Shown here: in pieces, positions 13,412 to 17,577 of the stretch
How the letters are laid out: every line of letters starts with the position of its first letter
Position numbering within the stretch: the first letter of the stretch is position 1
NCBI GenBank assembly: GCA_963732415.1
Contig: CAVSZK010000006.1
Span: forward strand, 1 to 17,577
Reading direction: 5' to 3'
DNA: 17,577 bases
DNA from: RPQJ01 sp963732415
GTDB lineage: Bacteria > Pseudomonadota > Gammaproteobacteria > Steroidobacterales > Steroidobacteraceae
Notes under the pieces: generated by a model
Seen by the model: only the letters and a program-made list of their open reading frames with translations
The model's database searches: none
Told to the model about the DNA's origin: nothing
Position numbers and translations under genes: made by a program

Positions 13412-14593
13412 TCAGCGACGGGCCTTGCGGGTGCTCTTGCGAGCGGCAGGTCTGCCGGGCTTCCTTGCCGCAGTCCTGCCCCGCTTCGCGGACTTCGCCA
13501 TTCTTGGCGTCGACTTGGCTTTCACTGCTGCCCTCTTCGCCTTGGGCTTCGCCTTGGGCTTCGCCTTGGGCTTCGCCTTGGGCTTCGCCTTGGGCTTGGC
13601 CTTCGGCTTTGCCTTGGGCTTGCCAGTAACTTTCGCCTTGGCCTTCGCAGCCACTGGCGCCTTCGCCGCGGCCTTTGTCTTTGCCTTGGCCTTCGGCTTC
13701 GCCGCCACGGCCTTCGGCATCGAGCCCTTCATTCGCTTCGCGATCGCGGTTCCAAGGTCGGCCGGCGAACGCACTGTGGTGACGTTGGCCGCCTCGAGCG
13801 CCGCGAACTTGTCGGCAGCCGTGCCCTTGCCGCCCGAGATCACCGCACCCGCGTGCCCCATGCGCTTGCCGGGAGGCGCGGTCACGCCAGCGATGTAGGC
13901 AACGACGGGCTTGGTGACGCGGCGACGGATGTACTCCGCACCGGCCTCCTCGTCGCTGCCGCCGATCTCGCCGACCATGATGATGCCTTCGGTCTCGGGA
14001 TCCTTCTGGAACAGCTCGAGCACGTCGATGAAGTTCAGGCCGCGCACCGGGTCGCCGCCGATGCCGACGCAGGTGCTCTGGCCGAGGCCGTTGTTGGTGG
14101 TCTGGAACACCGCTTCATACGTGAGCGTGCCGGAGCGCGAGACGATGCCGACCTTGCCCTTCTTGTGGATGAAGCCCGGCATGATGCCGATCTTGCACTC
14201 GCCCGGCGTGATCACGCCGGGGCAGTTCGGGCCCACCAGCTGCGAACTCGAATCCTTGAGCGCCGCCTTGACCTTGACCATGTCGTTCACCGGGATGCCC
14301 TCGGTGATGCACACGATCAGCTCGATGCCGGCGTCCGCCGCCTCGATGATCGCATCGGCAGCAAAAGCCGCCGGCACGTAGATCATCGTGGCGTTGGCCT
14401 CGGTCGCGGCGACCGCGTCGCGCACGGTGTCGAACACCGGCAGACCCAGGTGCTTTTCGCCGCCGCGGCCCGGCGTGACTCCGCCCACGAGCTTGGTGCC
14501 GTAGTCGATGCACTGCTGTGAGTGGAACGTGCCCTGCTTGCCGGTGAAGCCCTGGCAGAGGACGCGGGTGTTCTTGTTGACGAGGATGCTCAT
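13412..14593 (-). CDS. sucD: succinyl-CoA synthetase alpha subunit with a long basic tail
   Basis: Residues 1-290 are a normal SucD: CoA-binding Rossmann part (QGFTGKQGTFHSQQ), GPNCPGVITPGECKIGIMPG, GRVGIVSRSGTLTYE-like stretch, and the phosphorylated catalytic histidine H247 in RMGHAGAVISGGKGTA. It makes ATP or GTP from succinyl-CoA in the TCA cycle with SucC. The usual protein ends near residue 290; this one continues for 103 residues rich in Lys, Ala and Pro, including seven KPKA-type units, with 32 Lys, 10 Arg and no acidic residue. The tail ends in RKPGRPAARKSTRKARR. The start at 14593 gives the family start MSILVNKNTRV; the open frame upstream is not family-like. It lies 58 bases downstream of sucC. 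Confidence 0.96.
   Translation of the reverse strand: MSILVNKNTRVLCQGFTGKQGTFHSQQCIDYGTKLVGGVTPGRGGEKHLGLPVFDTVRDAVAATEANATMIYVPAAFAADAIIEAADAGIELIVCITEGIPVNDMVKVKAALKDSSSQLVGPNCPGVITPGECKIGIMPGFIHKKGKVGIVSRSGTLTYEAVFQTTNNGLGQSTCVGIGGDPVRGLNFIDVLELFQKDPETEGIIMVGEIGGSDEEAGAEYIRRRVTKPVVAYIAGVTAPPGKRMGHAGAVISGGKGTAADKFAALEAANVTTVRSPADLGTAIAKRMKGSMPKAVAAKPKAKAKTKAAAKAPVAAKAKAKVTGKPKAKPKAKPKAKPKAKPKAKPKAKPKAKRAAVKAKSTPRMAKSAKRGRTAARKPGRPAARKSTRKARR
13539..13622. repeat. 12-bp tandem repeat array inside sucD
   Basis: Seven consecutive 12-base units of GCCTTGGGCTTC (plus strand) or close variants; the first four are identical and the last three differ at one to three positions. On the coding (minus) strand each unit encodes Lys-Pro-Lys-Ala. 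Such an in-frame array can gain or lose units by replication slippage without changing the frame. Confidence 0.9.
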
Positions 14594-14651
14594 GGGGAGA
14601 TCCGCAATGTGATTGACGGGAAGTTGGGAAAGGCTGCCGCGCTCGCAGCAG

Positions 14652-15821
14652 TCACTTGTGTGCCCGCGCCGCGGCCACGACTTTCTTCGCGGCATCGGTG
14701 AGATCCGCGGCGGCGATCAGGTCCAGGCCGCTCTCGGAGAGCAACTTGCGGCCCTTCACCGCGTTGGTGCCTTCGATGCGCACGATGACCGGCAGGTGCA
14801 GGCCCAGGTCGCGGGCCGCGCCGATCACGCCCTCGGCGATCATGTCGCAGCGGACGATGCCGCCGAAGATGTTCACCAGGATCGCCTTGACCTTGGGGTT
14901 CTCGAGGATCAGCTTGAACGCGGTCGTGACGCGCTCGCGCGTCGCGCCGCCGCCGACGTCGAGGAAGTTGGCCGGCTCGCCGCCGTGCAGCTTGATCAGG
15001 TCCATGGTGGCCATCGCGAGGCCCGCGCCATTCACCATGCAGGCGATGTCGCCGTCGAGCGAGACGTAGTTGAGGTCCGCTTCCGCGGCTTCACGCTCAA
15101 TCTCGTCCTCCTGGGATTCGTCACGCCAGGCGACCAGTTCTTTCTGGCGGAAGAGTGCGTTTTCCTCGATGTTGATCTTCGCGTCGAGCGCCATCACGTG
15201 GCCGTCGCCGGTGACGATCAACGGGTTCACTTCGACCAGGCTCGCGTCGCACTCGAGGTAGAGCTTGTAGAGGCCGCGGGCGATCACCTCGAACTCTGCG
15301 ACCTGCGGCCCCTTGAGCCCGAGACCGAAGGCCAGCGTGCGGCAATGCGACCCCTGCAGGCCGACGGCCGGGTGGATCTCGACGCGGATGATCTTCTCGG
15401 GAGTCTTGGCCGCGACCTCCTCGATGTCCATGCCGCCGGCCGCCGACGCGACGAACGCAATGTGGCCCGAGTCGCGGTTGAGCAGCAGGCTCAGGTACAA
15501 CTCACGCTCGATCTTCGAGCCGGACTCGACGTAGACCTGGTGGACTGGAAGGCCCTCGGGGCCCGTCTGCTTCGTGGCGAGGCGCGTGCCGAGCATGGCT
15601 TCGGCGGCCGAGGCGACGTCCGGAACCGTCTTTGCCACTTTGACGCCGCCCGCCTTGCCGCGACCGCCGGCGTGGACCTGCGCCTTGACCACCCAGACGC
15701 CCCCGCCGAGCCGGCGCGCGGCGTCCGCGGCCTCCTCCGGGGTCGAGGCGACGAAGCCGGTGGGCACCGGGATGCCGTAGCGGACGAAGAGCTGCTTGGA
15801 CTGGTATTCGTGGAGGTTCAT
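14652..15821 (-). CDS. sucC: succinyl-CoA synthetase (ADP-forming) beta subunit
   Basis: The 389-residue protein is full length for SucC. It has the ATP-grasp domain (MNLHEYQSKQLFVRYGIPVP, then VVKAQVHAGGRGKAGGV), the metal and nucleotide region (LVEVNPLIV, ALDAKINIEENALFRQ) and the C-terminal ligase domain with NFLDVGGGA and VNIFGGIVRCDMIAEGV. It forms a heterotetramer with SucD and joins nucleotide hydrolysis or synthesis to CoA transfer. It is the first gene of the sucCD unit. The control region is the 149-base gap to the divergent pilS gene; a weak promoter candidate on the minus strand is CTGACG (15873-15878) and TAGACT (15852-15857), with a short 15-base spacer. Confidence 0.97.
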   Translation of the reverse strand: MNLHEYQSKQLFVRYGIPVPTGFVASTPEEAADAARRLGGGVWVVKAQVHAGGRGKAGGVKVAKTVPDVASAAEAMLGTRLATKQTGPEGLPVHQVYVESGSKIERELYLSLLLNRDSGHIAFVASAAGGMDIEEVAAKTPEKIIRVEIHPAVGLQGSHCRTLAFGLGLKGPQVAEFEVIARGLYKLYLECDASLVEVNPLIVTGDGHVMALDAKINIEENALFRQKELVAWRDESQEDEIEREAAEADLNYVSLDGDIACMVNGAGLAMATMDLIKLHGGEPANFLDVGGGATRERVTTAFKLILENPKVKAILVNIFGGIVRCDMIAEGVIGAARDLGLHLPVIVRIEGTNAVKGRKLLSESGLDLIAAADLTDAAKKVVAAARAHK

Positions 15822-15970
15822 GGTCGAGGCCAGCTGGGGGCAAGGCCGCGTAGTCTACCCTCTCAGGGCCACCGTCAGCGACCGCGGAATCCACCGACAG
15901 CAGGTCCGAAGCGGGACGAACCGGGCTGCCCGAGTTGAAGCCGCCAGCGCGAGGCGAGACACTGCGGCGA

Positions 15971-17577
15971 ATGTCCAATACCCCTACCCCACGCCGGCGG
16001 GCCGACGAGGCCACCGACCTGTCCTGGCGGGTGCTCGGCCTGCTGAACGTGTTCCGGCTGCTGGTACCGATGGTGCTGCTGCTGGTGTTCTTCTTCGATG
16101 CAGCGCAACGCAGCGTCGGCGCGCATAATCCGGGGCTCTTCATCGGTACCTGCGCGGCCTACTTCGCCTTCGGCCTGGTCTCGATCCGGCCGCTGCAGAA
16201 GCGCTGGCCCTCCGCCGAGTGGCTGGCGCTGTTCCAGCTCGTCGTGGACACCACCGCGATCCTGTTGTTCGTGCAGGCGAGCGGCGGCGCCTCCAGCGGC
16301 CTCGGCATGCTGCTGATCCTGCCCGCGGGCGCGACTGCGACCATAGTGAGCCGAAGGCTGGCGCTGCTCGCGACCTCGGTGATCACCATCGCCATGCTGT
16401 TCCAGACGGTGGTATCGGGCCTCACCGGATTGAGCCATGGCGCGGACTTCCTGATCGCCGGTCTCACCGGTGCGAGCCTGTTTGCAATCACGCTGCTCGC
16501 GATCCCGCTCGCCAACCGGCTGCGCGAGAGCGAGGCGATGGTGCGGCAGCGCGACATCGACCTCGCCAACCTGAACGAATTGAACGAGTTCATCGTGCAG
16601 CACCTGCGCGAGAGCATCCTGGTAGTGGATGAGTCGGACCGCGTGCGGCTGATCAACGAGACTGCGGCGCGCCTGCTGACCGGGGGGCCGGTTGAGAGCG
16701 GCACTCCGCTGGGTGACGTCTCCGCGCGCCTGCTCTACCAGCTGATGGTGTGGAGGCAGCAGGAGTCCGATCGCCGGGACGTGACCGGCGAGGTTGTCTC
16801 GACCGACGGCGGCACCGTGATCCGGCCGCACTTCGTACCGCTTTCCGATACCGGGCCCGGCCCGGTGCTGGTGTTCCTCGAGGACACCAGCCTGGTGGCC
16901 GAGCGCGTGCAGCAGTCGAAGCTCGCCTCGCTCGGCCGGCTGAGCGCGAGTATCGCCCACGAGATCAGGAACCCCGTCGGTGCCATGAGCCACGCCGGCC
17001 AGCTGCTGCGCGAGTCACCGGCGCTCGGCGCCGACGACCGGCACCTGACCGACATCATCGAGAAGAACGCGACACGCGTGAGCCAGATAATCGAGAGCGT
17101 GCTGCAGCTGTCGCGCCGCGAGACCACGCGGCAGGAGCGCATGGCGATCGGACAGTGGCTCGACGGATTCGTGCAGGAGTTTTCGGCGACCGCCGAGGTG
17201 GCAAGCTCGACATTCACCGTGGCGAACGAGGCCCCGGGCGTCGAGGTGAAGTTCGATCCGACGCACCTGCACCAGGTGTTGTGGAACCTGTGCGAAAACG
17301 CGATTAAGCACGCGGCGTCGAGCCACGACGAGCCGGTGTCGCTGCGCATCGGGCGAATCACCTCCAGCGGCCGGCCGTTCCTCGAGATCGCCGACCGCGG
17401 CATCGGCATCGATCCCTCGAACGCCGAGCGCATCTTCGAACCGTTCTTTACCGACAAGGCGGGCGGCACCGGGCTCGGGCTCTTCATCTCGCGGGAGCTG
17501 TGCCAGACCAACGGTGCGGTGCTGGCCTACGAGACGCGGCCCGGGGGTGGTAGCATCTTCCGCATCATCTTTGCCGA
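15971..17577 (+). CDS. pilS: PilS-type sensor histidine kinase (3' end cut by window)
   Basis: The frame is open from the ATG at 15971 to the window end (535 codons), and about 530 residues is normal for PilS, so little is missing. It has six hydrophobic segments in residues 22-182 (about 22-42, 56-72, 84-103, 109-125, 128-150, 158-182) with almost no periplasmic loops, then a PAS domain (about 203-305). These are followed by phospho-acceptor H330 in SASIAHEIRNPVGAM, N box N443 (LWNLCENAIKH), G1 D475 (DRGIGI), F box PFFTDK (491-496) and G2 GGTGLGL (498-504). PilS with PilR controls pilin transcription through sigma-54. A pilR gene would be expected just past the right edge. It is divergent from sucCD. 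Confidence 0.92.
   Translation, partial: MSNTPTPRRRADEATDLSWRVLGLLNVFRLLVPMVLLLVFFFDAAQRSVGAHNPGLFIGTCAAYFAFGLVSIRPLQKRWPSAEWLALFQLVVDTTAILLFVQASGGASSGLGMLLILPAGATATIVSRRLALLATSVITIAMLFQTVVSGLTGLSHGADFLIAGLTGASLFAITLLAIPLANRLRESEAMVRQRDIDLANLNELNEFIVQHLRESILVVDESDRVRLINETAARLLTGGPVESGTPLGDVSARLLYQLMVWRQQESDRRDVTGEVVSTDGGTVIRPHFVPLSDTGPGPVLVFLEDTSLVAERVQQSKLASLGRLSASIAHEIRNPVGAMSHAGQLLRESPALGADDRHLTDIIEKNATRVSQIIESVLQLSRRETTRQERMAIGQWLDGFVQEFSATAEVASSTFTVANEAPGVEVKFDPTHLHQVLWNLCENAIKHAASSHDEPVSLRIGRITSSGRPFLEIADRGIGIDPSNAERIFEPFFTDKAGGTGLGLFISRELCQTNGAVLAYETRPGGGSIFRIIFA

Noticed and set aside
13539..13622. 12-base tandem repeat as a CRISPR array
   Set aside because: Units are adjacent with no spacers and encode Lys-Pro-Lys-Ala in frame with sucD.
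15875..16993. Minus-strand open frame across pilS
   Set aside because: The plus strand encodes a complete PilS-type kinase here; the minus frame shows no recognisable domain.

Overview
The window looks like chromosomal DNA of a GC-rich gammaproteobacterium, probably of the Xanthomonadales/Lysobacterales or a nearby lineage. Three things suggest this: strong G/C bias at third codon positions, a tRNA-Phe gene with an encoded CCA end, and sucD-sucC lying back to back with a PilS-type kinase, an arrangement I recall from Xanthomonas and Xylella type IV pilus loci. This placement is inference; no 16S gene or other decisive marker is present.

Layout, left to right. 1-330: a minus-strand tRNA-Phe with a good promoter, then the promoter/operator of a VapBC-type toxin-antitoxin pair (330-978). 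1023-1895: a TauE/SafE (TSUP) permease. 1891-1938: a 48-bp perfect palindrome. 1947-3656 (minus): a 569-residue cysteine-desulfurase-like class V PLP enzyme, with more copies of the same palindromic repeat on its upstream side. 3807-4052: a small two-cysteine protein. 4062-4128: a second family of palindromic repeats. 4103-11501 (minus): a six-gene unit whose transcription order is membrane-fusion protein, ABC ATPase, two FtsX/MacB-type permeases, sigma-54-dependent response regulator, NtrY-like histidine kinase. 11735-12595: a YpfJ-like zinc metallopeptidase transcribed divergently from it. 12658-13267 (minus): a HigB-HigA toxin-antitoxin pair with two tandem operators. 13412-15821 (minus): sucC-sucD, succinyl-CoA synthetase. 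15971-17577: pilS, cut by the window end.

How the parts work together. The six-gene unit reads as a self-contained envelope stress or efflux module. The kinase and regulator sit at the end of the operon that encodes the ABC transporter. A good -24/-12 (sigma-54) promoter match lies just upstream of the membrane-fusion gene, with GGACAC half-sites about 80-115 bp further out, as expected for an enhancer-binding activator that drives its own operon. The two toxin-antitoxin modules each show inverted-repeat operators over their promoters.

The most unusual features are two. The SucD subunit ends in a 103-residue tail of Lys/Ala/Pro repeats with 42 basic and no acidic residues, resembling a histone-H1-like or AlgP-like tail, added after an otherwise complete enzyme. 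Second, families of short palindromes with a 6-1-6 layout sit at gene ends and provide the stop codons of at least two genes and the ribosome binding site of another.
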